Below are positions 25,592 through 33,797 of a stretch of 64,000 nt of DNA, piece by piece. A program made the translations under genes and the position numbers. Every line of letters starts with the position of its first letter. The stretch's first letter is position 1. The notes beneath the pieces are model-generated. The model was not told where the DNA came from. It searched no databases and saw only the letters and a program-made list of their open reading frames with translations. The stretch comes from SSF26 sp037443945 (lineage in GTDB: Bacteria > Chloroflexota > Anaerolineae > J102), in assembly GCA_037443945.1 (NCBI GenBank), contig JBBINH010000011.1, forward strand, positions 16,480-80,479, written 5' to 3'.

Positions 25592-26149
25592 ATGACCGTT
25601 CTGGACATCATCAAACTCGGCGATCCCAGGCTACGCAAAAAAAGCGTCCCCGTGCGTCGTTTCGATAGTCGGCTGAGCCACCTGGCCGCCGATATGGTCG
25701 AAACGATGCGTCAGGCCCAGGGTGTAGGTCTGGCCGCACCCCAGGTCGGCATCAACGAACGCCTCATCGTCGTTGAAATGCGCAAGGAAGACTTTGAAGA
25801 CGACCCCCAGGCCGGCAAGCTCTACGTGGTCGTGAATCCCGAAATCGTACGCGTACGCGGCGACAAAATTCTCGATGATGAAGGTTGCCTTTCCATTCCC
25901 GGCTATGTCGGCGAGGTCGAACGTCCCCAACACGTGACCATCAAAGGTTACGATCTGGCCGGCCGCCCCCTGCAGATCAAGGCTTACGACTTTTTGGCAC
26001 GCATTTTTCTGCATGAGATCGACCACCTCGATGGTATTCTTTTTATTGACCGAATTACCGATATTAGCAAACTAAGACGCATAGTGCGAGATCCGCAAAG
26101 TAATGAAATCGTCGAAGAACCCGTAACAAACATACCAATCAAACTATAA
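25592..26149 (+). CDS. def: Peptide deformylase
   Basis: 185 residues with all three deformylase motifs: GVGLAAPQVG (motif 1) near residue 47, EGCLSIPG (motif 2, metal-binding Cys) near 98, and HEIDHLDG (motif 3, HExxH metal ligands and catalytic Glu) near 142. It removes the formyl group from nascent proteins before methionine aminopeptidase acts. A hairpin terminator follows at 26207-26245. Confidence 0.97.
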   Translation: MTVLDIIKLGDPRLRKKSVPVRRFDSRLSHLAADMVETMRQAQGVGLAAPQVGINERLIVVEMRKEDFEDDPQAGKLYVVVNPEIVRVRGDKILDDEGCLSIPGYVGEVERPQHVTIKGYDLAGRPLQIKAYDFLARIFLHEIDHLDGILFIDRITDISKLRRIVRDPQSNEIVEEPVTNIPIKL

Positions 26150-26206
26150 ATCCCCAAAAGGGGAAAATATCGACCGCAAGAAGGACCCTTTACCGCCCAT
26201 TTTTCG

Positions 26207-26245
26207 ACCACCATCATCTGCGCTATACTGATGGTGGTTCTTTTT
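26207..26245 (+). terminator. Rho-independent terminator of def
   Basis: A perfect 10-bp stem (ACCACCATCA at 26207-26216 and TGATGGTGGT at 26229-26238), 12-base loop, then TCTTTTT. It lies 58 bases after the def stop and 32 bases before the next ATG. Confidence 0.8.
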
Positions 26246-26276
26246 GTGTTGCCATCGGTCGGCTGTTTCTCCGCCC

Positions 26277-27974
26277 ATGTCCACGCCCATCCTGGTCGTC
26301 CACAACCTGAGCTATCGTTACCGCGCCCGCCAGGATTTCGCCCTGCGCAATTGCTCCTTCAGCGCCTATCCGGGTGAAATCATCCTGATTGCCGGAGCCA
26401 GCGGCTGCGGCAAGACCACCCTCATGCGTTGCATCAACGGCCTCATTCCTCACTCCTACCGGGGCGGCGAGCTGAGCGGTAGCATCCTGATCAAAGGCGA
26501 ACCGGTGGCCGGTCACAGCCTGAGCAGCCTGGCGCAAAAGGTCGGTACGGTGCTTCAGGACCCGGAAAAACAAATCGTCGGCGCCTATATCCTGAACGAA
26601 GTCGCTTTTGGCCTGGAAAACCTGGCTCTTCCCCGGGAGACGATTTTGCGGCGGGTCGATGAAACCCTGAACTTCCTCGGCATTGCCCACTTGCGCAACC
26701 GCGAAACCTTCGCCCTTTCCGGCGGGGAAAAGCAGAAAGTGGCGCTGGCCGGTGTTTTGGCCATGCAACCCGATCTCATTTTGCTGGACGAACCCCTGGC
26801 CAGCCTTGATCCGGCCAGCGCCCACGAAGCCCTGGACGCCATCCGCCGGCTGGCCGACAGCGGCAAAACCGTGCTGATCATCGAGCATCGTGTCGAGGAT
26901 GTGCTGCGCCTTCGGCCTGACAAAGTCCTTTATCTCGAAGACGGTATGCAGCGGTACTGGGGGTCGGTGGACGGCTTCCTGGCGATGGCCGACCCGACAC
27001 AAGTCAAACTGCCCGCCGAGTACGCGGCCCGTGCCATCCGTGCCCGTCTGGGCGCGGCGGTCCCTACCGAGAGACCGTCGACGATTCGTCGCAACGGCGA
27101 CAGAGGGGGCGAACCCCTGGTCGTATTCGAACACGTTGATTTCTGGTACGATCCGGAACGACCGGTCCTGCACGATGTCAGCACCGACATTCGCGCCGGC
27201 GATGTGATCGCCTTGCTGGGCCCCAACGGTTCCGGCAAGACCACCCTGGTCAAGCATGCCATCTGTCTGTTGCGTCCACGGCGCGGCCGCGTCCTCGTCG
27301 CCGACCGCGACACCCGCAAAACCACGGCCGCCCAGACCGCCCACACCGTGGGCTATGTCTTCCAAAGCCCCAGCCACATGCTCTTTGCGCCTACCGTGGC
27401 CGAGGAACTGGCCTTTGGTCCCCGCAACATCGGCTTTGACGAAGCCACGATTGCCCGCAACGTCGCCGAAGCCGTTCGCATCACCCATCTGGAGGGTCTG
27501 GAACCGTTGCCACCGCTATCGCTCAGCTTTGGGCAACAGCGTCGTGTCGGCATTGCCGCCGTGGTGGCCATGCGCTCGCACATCCTGGTCATGGACGAGC
27601 CGACCTCCGGTCAGGATTATCGCCACTACACGGCCTTCATGGATGCCATCATAACCATGCGGCATCAGGGCAACGGCGAAGCACCCTTCAAAGCCGTTCT
27701 GTTCATCACTCACGATCTCGACCTGGCCCTCAGCTACGCCAACCGCATCTGGCTTTTTGCCGAAGGGCGGCTGGTAGCCGATGGTCCTCCCGAGCAGGTG
27801 CTGGCTGACGACGCCTTGTTAGAGCGCTGTCGGCTAGTCCCGACTTCACTGCTACGCCTTAACCGCGCTCTGTTGCCCCAAACCGGGCGTTTCCAACGGG
27901 CCGAAGCCCTGGCTCCTTATCTGCCGTCAACGTTCGCCGCCGATAGACCCCAAGGAGGTATGCCTATGACCTGA
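26277..27974 (+). CDS. ECF transporter fused double ATPase (EcfA-EcfA')
   Basis: 565 residues with two complete ABC nucleotide-binding domains. Domain 1: Walker A GASGCGKTT near 39, signature LSGGEKQKVALAG near 155, Walker B ILLDEPLASLD near 172. Domain 2: Walker A GPNGSGKTT near 315, signature LSFGQQRRVGIAA near 420, Walker B LVMDEPTSGQD near 438, then FITHDLDLALSYANRIW. In ECF importers these two halves are usually separate proteins. Here the fusion powers the S and T components encoded directly downstream. The ATG at 26277 fits the domain start; upstream in-frame codons overlap the terminator. Confidence 0.92.
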   Translation: MSTPILVVHNLSYRYRARQDFALRNCSFSAYPGEIILIAGASGCGKTTLMRCINGLIPHSYRGGELSGSILIKGEPVAGHSLSSLAQKVGTVLQDPEKQIVGAYILNEVAFGLENLALPRETILRRVDETLNFLGIAHLRNRETFALSGGEKQKVALAGVLAMQPDLILLDEPLASLDPASAHEALDAIRRLADSGKTVLIIEHRVEDVLRLRPDKVLYLEDGMQRYWGSVDGFLAMADPTQVKLPAEYAARAIRARLGAAVPTERPSTIRRNGDRGGEPLVVFEHVDFWYDPERPVLHDVSTDIRAGDVIALLGPNGSGKTTLVKHAICLLRPRRGRVLVADRDTRKTTAAQTAHTVGYVFQSPSHMLFAPTVAEELAFGPRNIGFDEATIARNVAEAVRITHLEGLEPLPPLSLSFGQQRRVGIAAVVAMRSHILVMDEPTSGQDYRHYTAFMDAIITMRHQGNGEAPFKAVLFITHDLDLALSYANRIWLFAEGRLVADGPPEQVLADDALLERCRLVPTSLLRLNRALLPQTGRFQRAEALAPYLPSTFAADRPQGGMPMT

Positions 27975-28049
27975 ACCGTTCCTTTCCCGTTCCCGAGATG
28001 ATTCCGGCCCTTTGCATTCGTTCTCGTTTGGCTTATAACGGAGGTTCTC

Positions 28050-28955
28050 ATGCGCACCGAAACAGCTCCTTCCGGCAATCCTCTTACTCGGGTACTGGGC
28101 GCCCTGATCGTGGCGACCGTCGTGCTGTTCCTGGCCAATCTCTTGACAACTGGCGACAAGGCCAGCGCCACCGGTTGGGTGCTTTATGTGGTCGGCGCCG
28201 TCGTGACCATGGCCATCTACTTCTTCTTCGCCAGTAAACCCATCTGGCAGGTAACCACGCGCGAGGTAGTCTACATGGCCATCGGTGCGGCGCTCTACGG
28301 CGTCCTCTCCTGGGCGACCAACGTCATCCAGCTACCCTCGGTCAGCCTGGTTGCCCTGCGGCCGGCCGTCGTCATCCCTGTGTTTTTCGGCTTCGTCTTC
28401 GGCCCGGTGGTCGGTTTCTTCAGCGGTGCCGTAGGCAACATCCTGGGAGATGCCCTGACCGGTTGGGGCGTGTATCCGGTCTGGGACCTGGGCAACGGCC
28501 TGATGGGTCTGATCCCCGGTTTGGCGCTGGCGTTTACCGACCGTGAACGGGCTGCACGGATCGTACTTTACCTGGTCGGCGCCATCCTGGCCCTCTTTAC
28601 CGTGTTGGCCCTTGCCTTTCCGGGGGTTGAACACCCCTGGATGGGTCAGACCATGGGGCAATGGTGGCCCTTCCTGCTGGTGCTGCTCGTCCTGGTGGTG
28701 GTCGGCTATTTTGTGCTGCGCAATGTAGGCCGTCGTCCGAGCCTGAGCGCCGGTGTGGTCTGGGGCGCTCTGGGTGTCATCGTCGGCATGGCCTTTGCCA
28801 GCATCGCCGACATCTGGGTCAACGGCTATAGCGTGGCCACGGCGCTGCTGGGCGAATTTGTGCCTGCGGCTGGGGGCAATCTCTTTATGATCGTCATCCT
28901 GATGCCCATCGTCCTGGCGGCCTGGGAGTCGGCGCGTGCCCGTACCGGCCGCTAA
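28050..28955 (+). CDS. ECF transporter substrate-specific (S) component, substrate unknown
   Basis: 301 residues, highly hydrophobic, with GGAGG 5 bases before the ATG. Conserved-looking loops include ALRPAVVIPVFFGFVFGPVVGFFSGAVGNILGDALTGWG and DLGNGLMGLIPGLALAF, typical of S components that bind a vitamin or related small molecule in the membrane. An insertion of two extra helices lies around residues 170-225. The substrate (riboflavin, thiamine or other) cannot be read from sequence, and no riboswitch was recognised upstream to help. Confidence 0.85.
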   Translation: MRTETAPSGNPLTRVLGALIVATVVLFLANLLTTGDKASATGWVLYVVGAVVTMAIYFFFASKPIWQVTTREVVYMAIGAALYGVLSWATNVIQLPSVSLVALRPAVVIPVFFGFVFGPVVGFFSGAVGNILGDALTGWGVYPVWDLGNGLMGLIPGLALAFTDRERAARIVLYLVGAILALFTVLALAFPGVEHPWMGQTMGQWWPFLLVLLVLVVVGYFVLRNVGRRPSLSAGVVWGALGVIVGMAFASIADIWVNGYSVATALLGEFVPAAGGNLFMIVILMPIVLAAWESARARTGR

Positions 28956-28969
28956 ACGAACGCTTTCCT

Positions 28970-29006
28970 GAGGGCAGGCATTTCCGGAGGCGAAATGCCT
29001 GCCCTC
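28970..29006 (+). repeat. Intercistronic hairpin between ECF S and T genes
   Basis: A perfect 14-bp inverted repeat: GAGGGCAGGCATTT at 28970-28983 and AAATGCCTGCCCTC at 28993-29006, with a 9-base loop. It has no T-tract, so it is unlikely to terminate. It lies 15 bases before the EcfT start codon and may affect its translation or mRNA stability. Confidence 0.7.
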
Positions 29007-29020
29007 CTCTGATCGCGACC

Positions 29021-29893
29021 ATGCTCGTCAACTGGAACTACAAAGAGCGCAACACCCTTGTCCAGCGCCTGGACCCGCGTGCGCGCGTCATTTTTATCCT
29101 TTGCGCCATCCTCGCCATCATCCTCACCTGGGACCTGCGCCTGCTGGTGCTTTGGCTGGCTTTCAGCCTATTGGTCCTGCGCCTGGCCAGGCTGACATGG
29201 GCGGAAATGCGGCGTTTCTGGCTGATCGTGTTGCCGATCGTCCTCTTTCTCGTCACGCTGACAGCCCTGACCGGCCGCGGTGGCGAGGAGGTGTACCAGG
29301 AGCGACACCTGATCTGGCAGGGATCGTGGGAGCTATTCGGGCGTCGCTTTGCCCCCGGTCTGAGCCTGGAACAGCTTATCTTTGCCATCAGCCAGTTCAC
29401 CCGCATGATGAGCATGGCGGCGTTGTCGTTGCTGATTCCTTTTACCATTCATCCCGCCCAATACGGGATCACCTTCAAAGGGCTGGGGCTTTCCGATAAG
29501 TTTGCCGTCGCCACCGATTTAGCCTTTCGTTTCGTACCCACGTTGGGTCGCGACTTTGCCACCGTCCTCGACGCCCAACGAGCCCGCGGCTATGAAGTGG
29601 AGCGCCTGGGCGGGGGCCTGGTGCAGCAGGTGCGCCATCTGGCCCCGCTCATCATCCCTATCACCATCGGCGCCATCCTCGGCGCCGAGGACATCATCGA
29701 CGCCATGGACCTGCGCGCCTTCGGGACGCACCCCAAACGCACCTGGGTGACGCAACTGGTCTATCGGCGCCGAGACTACGCGCTGATCGCCGCCGGCGTA
29801 GTCGTGGTGATGGCCACCATCGTCCTGCGCAGCCTGGGGATTATCCGCTTTTGGGTGCCTTGGGAGTGGCTCACTTTAGGCGGTGGACTCTGA
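29021..29893 (+). CDS. ecfT: ECF transporter transmembrane coupling (T) component
   Basis: 290 residues with about five hydrophobic segments. The coupling-helix ARG motif appears at LDAQRARGYEVERLGG, followed by IPITIGAILGAEDIIDAMDLRAFG, typical of EcfT/CbiQ. It links the S component to the ATPases. The initiation region is unusual in following a strong hairpin. Its 3' end overlaps the convergent FHA gene by 18 bases. Confidence 0.92.
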   Translation: MLVNWNYKERNTLVQRLDPRARVIFILCAILAIILTWDLRLLVLWLAFSLLVLRLARLTWAEMRRFWLIVLPIVLFLVTLTALTGRGGEEVYQERHLIWQGSWELFGRRFAPGLSLEQLIFAISQFTRMMSMAALSLLIPFTIHPAQYGITFKGLGLSDKFAVATDLAFRFVPTLGRDFATVLDAQRARGYEVERLGGGLVQQVRHLAPLIIPITIGAILGAEDIIDAMDLRAFGTHPKRTWVTQLVYRRRDYALIAAGVVVVMATIVLRSLGIIRFWVPWEWLTLGGGL

Positions 29894-30760
29894 ACCGGCC
29901 GGTTGCAGCTCCGGTTTTTCTTCCTTTACCTGCATAAAGCCGAACACGGTCTGACCCAGGAGAATGCGATCGCCGTTTTCCAGCCGACGGCGCTGTTCCT
30001 TTTGCCCGTTGACCACAACGCCGTTAGCGCTGGCCAGGTCGTAGATAACAAAGCCCTCTTTCTCCAGCCGCACCCGGGCATGCTGGCGGGACATGGTGGG
30101 ATCTTCAACCGAAATGGTGTTGTAACGGCTGTCGCGGCCGATGTCGTTCAACTCCTGCAGACGAAACACCTTGCCTGCGCGCGGTCCGTTCATGACCACC
30201 AGCCACGCCAGCGGCAACGGTCGTTCCGGGGTCGGACTCAGTAGTCGCGTGCGATCGTCGAGGGGCTGCGAGAGATCGACAACCTGGGTATGGGGTTGGC
30301 TGATAGGCGGCGGTGTGACGGCCGCCGGAAGCGATGGCGGTGCCGGAGCCGAGGCCACCGTGGTGAACAACGGCTCTTGTTCTGGGGCCAGCAGGTCGGC
30401 GGAGGCGGCGAAAACGCCGATACCCGACGTGTACAGAAGCAGACATAAGGCCGCGACGATCACGGCGAAGAAGCCGAAAAGCGCTAGCACCACCGGTAAC
30501 CGACCCAGGGACAAGGCCAGATCGGGGGCCAGACTAAACACAGCACCCGGCACGACCACAAGTGCGGCCAGCAACGAGAGCGCCCGCCAGACCGTGGCCG
30601 TTACCTGGCGACGCTGACTATCGAAGAAAATCCACAGGGTCGTCACCACGGTTACGGCCAGGCCGGCGGCCACACCCCACCGATACCAGGCCAGCACAAG
30701 GGTGTACACATCGAGCCACGGCGGCAAACTCGGAAAAGGCATGGCAAGGCCCCAAGTCAC
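29876..30760 (-). CDS. Membrane-anchored FHA-domain protein (1)
   Basis: 294 residues. Three hydrophobic segments occupy residues ~15-115, followed by a Pro/Ala/Thr linker (~125-185) and a C-terminal FHA domain: IGRDSRYNTISVEDPTMSRQHARV and YDLASANGVVVNG (the GR, SxxH and NG phosphothreonine-recognition residues). It would read phosphothreonine on a partner at the membrane. The GTG start overlaps the upstream stop (GTGA); an ATG at 30742 is possible. It is the third gene of an FHA trio. Confidence 0.85.
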   Translation of the reverse strand: MTWGLAMPFPSLPPWLDVYTLVLAWYRWGVAAGLAVTVVTTLWIFFDSQRRQVTATVWRALSLLAALVVVPGAVFSLAPDLALSLGRLPVVLALFGFFAVIVAALCLLLYTSGIGVFAASADLLAPEQEPLFTTVASAPAPPSLPAAVTPPPISQPHTQVVDLSQPLDDRTRLLSPTPERPLPLAWLVVMNGPRAGKVFRLQELNDIGRDSRYNTISVEDPTMSRQHARVRLEKEGFVIYDLASANGVVVNGQKEQRRRLENGDRILLGQTVFGFMQVKEEKPELQPAGSESTA

Positions 30761-31140
30761 AACTGCTTGAAGACCAGGGTCGTATTCCCGACGGTGATAC
30801 GATCCTCATCCTGAAGTGGCTCGCGCACGATGCGCTTGCCGTTGACAAACGTGCCGTTGGCACTGGCCAGATCCTGGATGAAGAACACCACGCGATCCCC
30901 CACGCGTTCGCCCACAAAGCGGGCATGAAAGCGCGAGACGGCATCATCATCGAGCTCGATATCGTTGGGCGGGACCCGGCCCAGGCTGGTGCCTTCCAGG
31001 CGCAGAGGATACAGGCGCCCGCGACGAGGCCCATGCAGAATGACCACCCAGGCAAAGGTGGGTTCATCCTGGCCGATAACCAGCGTGGGGGCGGATTCGG
31101 GTGACAGTTCCGGATCCGATGCAGGGACGGGAAGCTCCAT
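30757..31140 (-). CDS. Soluble FHA-domain protein (2)
   Basis: 127 residues, nearly all one FHA domain: SLGRVPPNDIELDDDAVSRFHARF, then FFIQDLASANGTFVNGKRI. The pThr-binding residues (GR, S..H, NG) are present. There is no membrane segment. The ATG overlaps the upstream FHA stop (TGATG). It may be a cytosolic adaptor between the two membrane-anchored FHA proteins. Confidence 0.85.
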   Translation of the reverse strand: MELPVPASDPELSPESAPTLVIGQDEPTFAWVVILHGPRRGRLYPLRLEGTSLGRVPPNDIELDDDAVSRFHARFVGERVGDRVVFFIQDLASANGTFVNGKRIVREPLQDEDRITVGNTTLVFKQL

Positions 31141-32102
31141 CAGGCCGGACGATAGGTAAAGAGAAGCCAGGTGTTACCCAAGCGCAGTTCGTCGCCCTCG
31201 ACGAGGGACTGACGGTCAAGGCGATGCTCGCCGAGAAAGGTGCCGTTGGTGCTGCCCAGATCGAAGATGACGAAGCGCTCGTTTTCATGGCGCACCTGCG
31301 CGTGCAGGGCGCTAACGGTGGGGTCGTGAAGGACGATGTCGGCACGGGCGGGGTCACGGCCGATGGTCAACGGCACATCGGCATAGAGCCCGAAGCGCTG
31401 TCCGGCCTGGGCGCCGTTGCGCACCACCAGCCAGGCCATCGGCGCACCTCCCGTCGTGTTCGTGTCGACGGCCGGTGGCCGTAATCGCTGTGTGGGAGCC
31501 ATGGCCACCATGGTAGGGGCATCGTTGTCGACCGCCGCTGTCGGCGCGCGCGGAGGCGGCGGCACCGGTCGGGCCGGCAATCCCACCCGAGGCGGGGCAA
31601 CCGGTTCGGCCGTCGGATACGAAAACGGCGGCGGAGACGTGGGTGCCGTCGATGATGCCGGCGCAGTCGTCTCCATGGCGGCGGGCGTGACAACCAGATG
31701 CACCTGGGCCAGATAAACGAACCCACCCGCCAGCAAAAGCAGGCTGACAAAACCCAGGCCCAGAGCCAGACGGTGACCGGCCATAAACACCCAGACAAAA
31801 GCCATCCCGGCCACCGTTGTCAGCATGAGCATGAAGATGACCACCATGGCCGCCAGCCGCGCCCATTCGCGACCGCCCCACAGCCCCCGAAACAACCACC
31901 CGGCCAGTCCGGCAGTCAGCAGGGGCGGTGCCGCCAGCAAACTGCTAAACGCAGACGACCAACCCAGACGCCGGAACAGAAAGTCGTAGGTTTGATCGAC
32001 CTCCGGGCTGAGCAACAAAAAAGCCGCCACCATCAGGGCGAGCGCAGCCTCGACGAGAAACGCCAGGGCCAGAAAGCGGATACCAACAGCACGCGCGGAC
32101 AT
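31140..32102 (-). CDS. Membrane-anchored FHA-domain protein (3)
   Basis: 320 residues from an ATG at 32102 (a TTG at 32108 is also in frame). Four hydrophobic helices cover residues ~8-140, followed by a long Pro/Ala/Thr linker (~145-225) and a C-terminal FHA domain with TIGRDPARADIVLHDPTVSALHAQV and FDLGSTNGTFLGEHRL. It is the first gene of the FHA trio. No Ser/Thr kinase or phosphatase gene accompanies the cluster here, so the phosphorylated partner is unknown. Confidence 0.87.
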   Translation of the reverse strand: MSARAVGIRFLALAFLVEAALALMVAAFLLLSPEVDQTYDFLFRRLGWSSAFSSLLAAPPLLTAGLAGWLFRGLWGGREWARLAAMVVIFMLMLTTVAGMAFVWVFMAGHRLALGLGFVSLLLLAGGFVYLAQVHLVVTPAAMETTAPASSTAPTSPPPFSYPTAEPVAPPRVGLPARPVPPPPRAPTAAVDNDAPTMVAMAPTQRLRPPAVDTNTTGGAPMAWLVVRNGAQAGQRFGLYADVPLTIGRDPARADIVLHDPTVSALHAQVRHENERFVIFDLGSTNGTFLGEHRLDRQSLVEGDELRLGNTWLLFTYRPA

Positions 32103-32293
32103 GGCCAAAATTATCGCGTGTCTGGGAGGAGACTGTCAAAGCGCCCTGACGACGAGGCCACCTCCCGCCCACGAGGCAGCACATTGGGCCTCCGGCGAGC
32201 CTTGGCGTGGCGTTTCGTCACCTCCGGCGGTTCGCCATGCCGAGTTCATCCTCAAAATGGCGCCACATTCCGCCTTCCGAGCGGTCGCGATGC

Positions 32294-32299
32294 TATAAT
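32294..32299 (+). promoter_or_regulatory. Extended -10 box placed for a leaderless transcript
   Basis: TGC-TATAAT (extended -10) with only 7 bases before the ATG at 32307, so transcription should begin at or next to the start codon. No Shine-Dalgarno is present. Confidence 0.55.
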
Positions 32300-32306
32300 C
32301 GGCAGC

Positions 32307-33797
32307 ATGGCCGCGCGCCTGAACATGCTCAAACCGCTTGTCTGGACACTGCTGCTGACCTTGCCGATCTGGGCGCCGCTGACCCGTCCGGGGCTACCGG
32401 CTACCCCGGCTGCCGTGGCCCATGTGCTCCAGCTTTATGCCCTGGAGCGAGGCGAACCCTCTTTTACCGGAAGACCACCGGCGCGTGGGTGGGGTGATGG
32501 ACCCCTGGCCTATGGCATTGTGCAGCCGGCCCGCCGCCTGGGCCTGGATGCCGAGACGGCCATCAAGTTGAGCACGGGGCTGGCGCTGGCGGTGTTGGGC
32601 CTGGCCTTAACGGCGACGGCCGGCAACGGCCGGAACGGGGCCGACATCGGTACTCTGGCCGTCCTTTTGCTGGGTTACAGCCCGGTCTTTCTGGCGACGC
32701 TCTATCAGGTGGGCGATCTGGCGGCGCTGTGGGTGCTGGCGGCTCAGGCCGTGAGCCTGTGGGGCCTGTTGCGCGCCGATCGCCTTGGGATGGCGGCAAC
32801 GGCCCTGGCCGGTTTCGGCGCCGTGACGGCCCTGCCGGGCATGGGCCTGGTGGCGCTGCTGGCGTTGGTCGCCGCCTTGCCGGGGCATGGGCGTTGGGCC
32901 CTTTTGGCCGGGGGCCTGGCCGGGCTGGTGGTGGTAGCGCCCTGGGAACGGCCGCCGCAGCCCATCACCGCAGTCTCCGCTCCCCTCTTTCGTCAACTGT
33001 TCGAACCGGGCTGGCCGGTCGAGGTGCAGTCCCTGGCGCGAACGGTCAGCCCGGCCTGGTCGTTGGGCTTGCCGCTGGTCGGCCTCGCGCTGGCCGCGCT
33101 GTGGCTCCGCGGAGCCGATCGCTCCCCGGCCTTCCGAAGGACCGGAGCGCTGCATCCGGCCGTGGTCGGTGGTCTATGCGTGCTCGTCGCCGTCCTGGCC
33201 GGATGGCCGGGGCTGAGCTTTCTGGCCGTGCCGGCCCAACCCCGGCACTGGCTGTTGTCCGGTTTGCTGCTCCTGGCCCTGACGGTGGCCGTGGAAGTCA
33301 TGCCTCGGATCAAACGTCCTGCCCTGCAGGCAGCCCTGTTCACCCTGCCCTTACTCGGCGCCGGCCCCGGTCTGGCGCCGGCTTTTGCCGTCGCCAATGT
33401 ACCACCGACCCCGGTGGCCTTCTTCGGCGACGATGCCATCGTCCTGTTGCGCAGCGAGATCGAGGGTCGGCCGGTAGCAGGGGGGCGCCTGGTCATCACG
33501 GCCGATTGGCTGGCGCTGGTCAGGCCGACGTTTGATTACAGCCTCTTCATCCATGTCCTCGATGCCGAAGGGAACCGGGTGGCTCAACTCGACACCCAGC
33601 CCCAGGCCGGCGCCCGGCCGATGACAACCTGGCCGATAGGCGAACTCATCTCCGACCGCTATGAACTGAGCGTGCCGGCCGGAGCAAAGGAACCGCTGCG
33701 GCTGGTGTTGGGTCTGTACAACTGGCAAACGCTGGCACGACTCCCGGTCCGGTCGCGGCTGGGTGCAGCCGCCGATGCCATCATCCTCGAACCATGA
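32307..33797 (+). CDS. Large polytopic membrane protein, GT-C-like, function unknown
   Basis: 496 residues with about ten hydrophobic helices in residues 10-370, then a ~120-residue extracytoplasmic beta-rich domain (VITADWLALVRPTFDYSLFIHVLD ... LRLVLGLYNWQTLARLPV). The overall layout resembles membrane glycosyltransferase-like proteins of Chloroflexota. No catalytic motif was recognised. The next gene overlaps its stop (ATGA), so it is cotranscribed with two related membrane proteins. A role in cell-surface glycan assembly is an inference. Confidence 0.7.
   Translation: MAARLNMLKPLVWTLLLTLPIWAPLTRPGLPATPAAVAHVLQLYALERGEPSFTGRPPARGWGDGPLAYGIVQPARRLGLDAETAIKLSTGLALAVLGLALTATAGNGRNGADIGTLAVLLLGYSPVFLATLYQVGDLAALWVLAAQAVSLWGLLRADRLGMAATALAGFGAVTALPGMGLVALLALVAALPGHGRWALLAGGLAGLVVVAPWERPPQPITAVSAPLFRQLFEPGWPVEVQSLARTVSPAWSLGLPLVGLALAALWLRGADRSPAFRRTGALHPAVVGGLCVLVAVLAGWPGLSFLAVPAQPRHWLLSGLLLLALTVAVEVMPRIKRPALQAALFTLPLLGAGPGLAPAFAVANVPPTPVAFFGDDAIVLLRSEIEGRPVAGGRLVITADWLALVRPTFDYSLFIHVLDAEGNRVAQLDTQPQAGARPMTTWPIGELISDRYELSVPAGAKEPLRLVLGLYNWQTLARLPVRSRLGAAADAIILEP

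Noticed and set aside
27975..28049. Possible riboswitch before the ECF S component
   Set aside because: The 75-base gap is too short and shows no conserved vitamin-riboswitch core.
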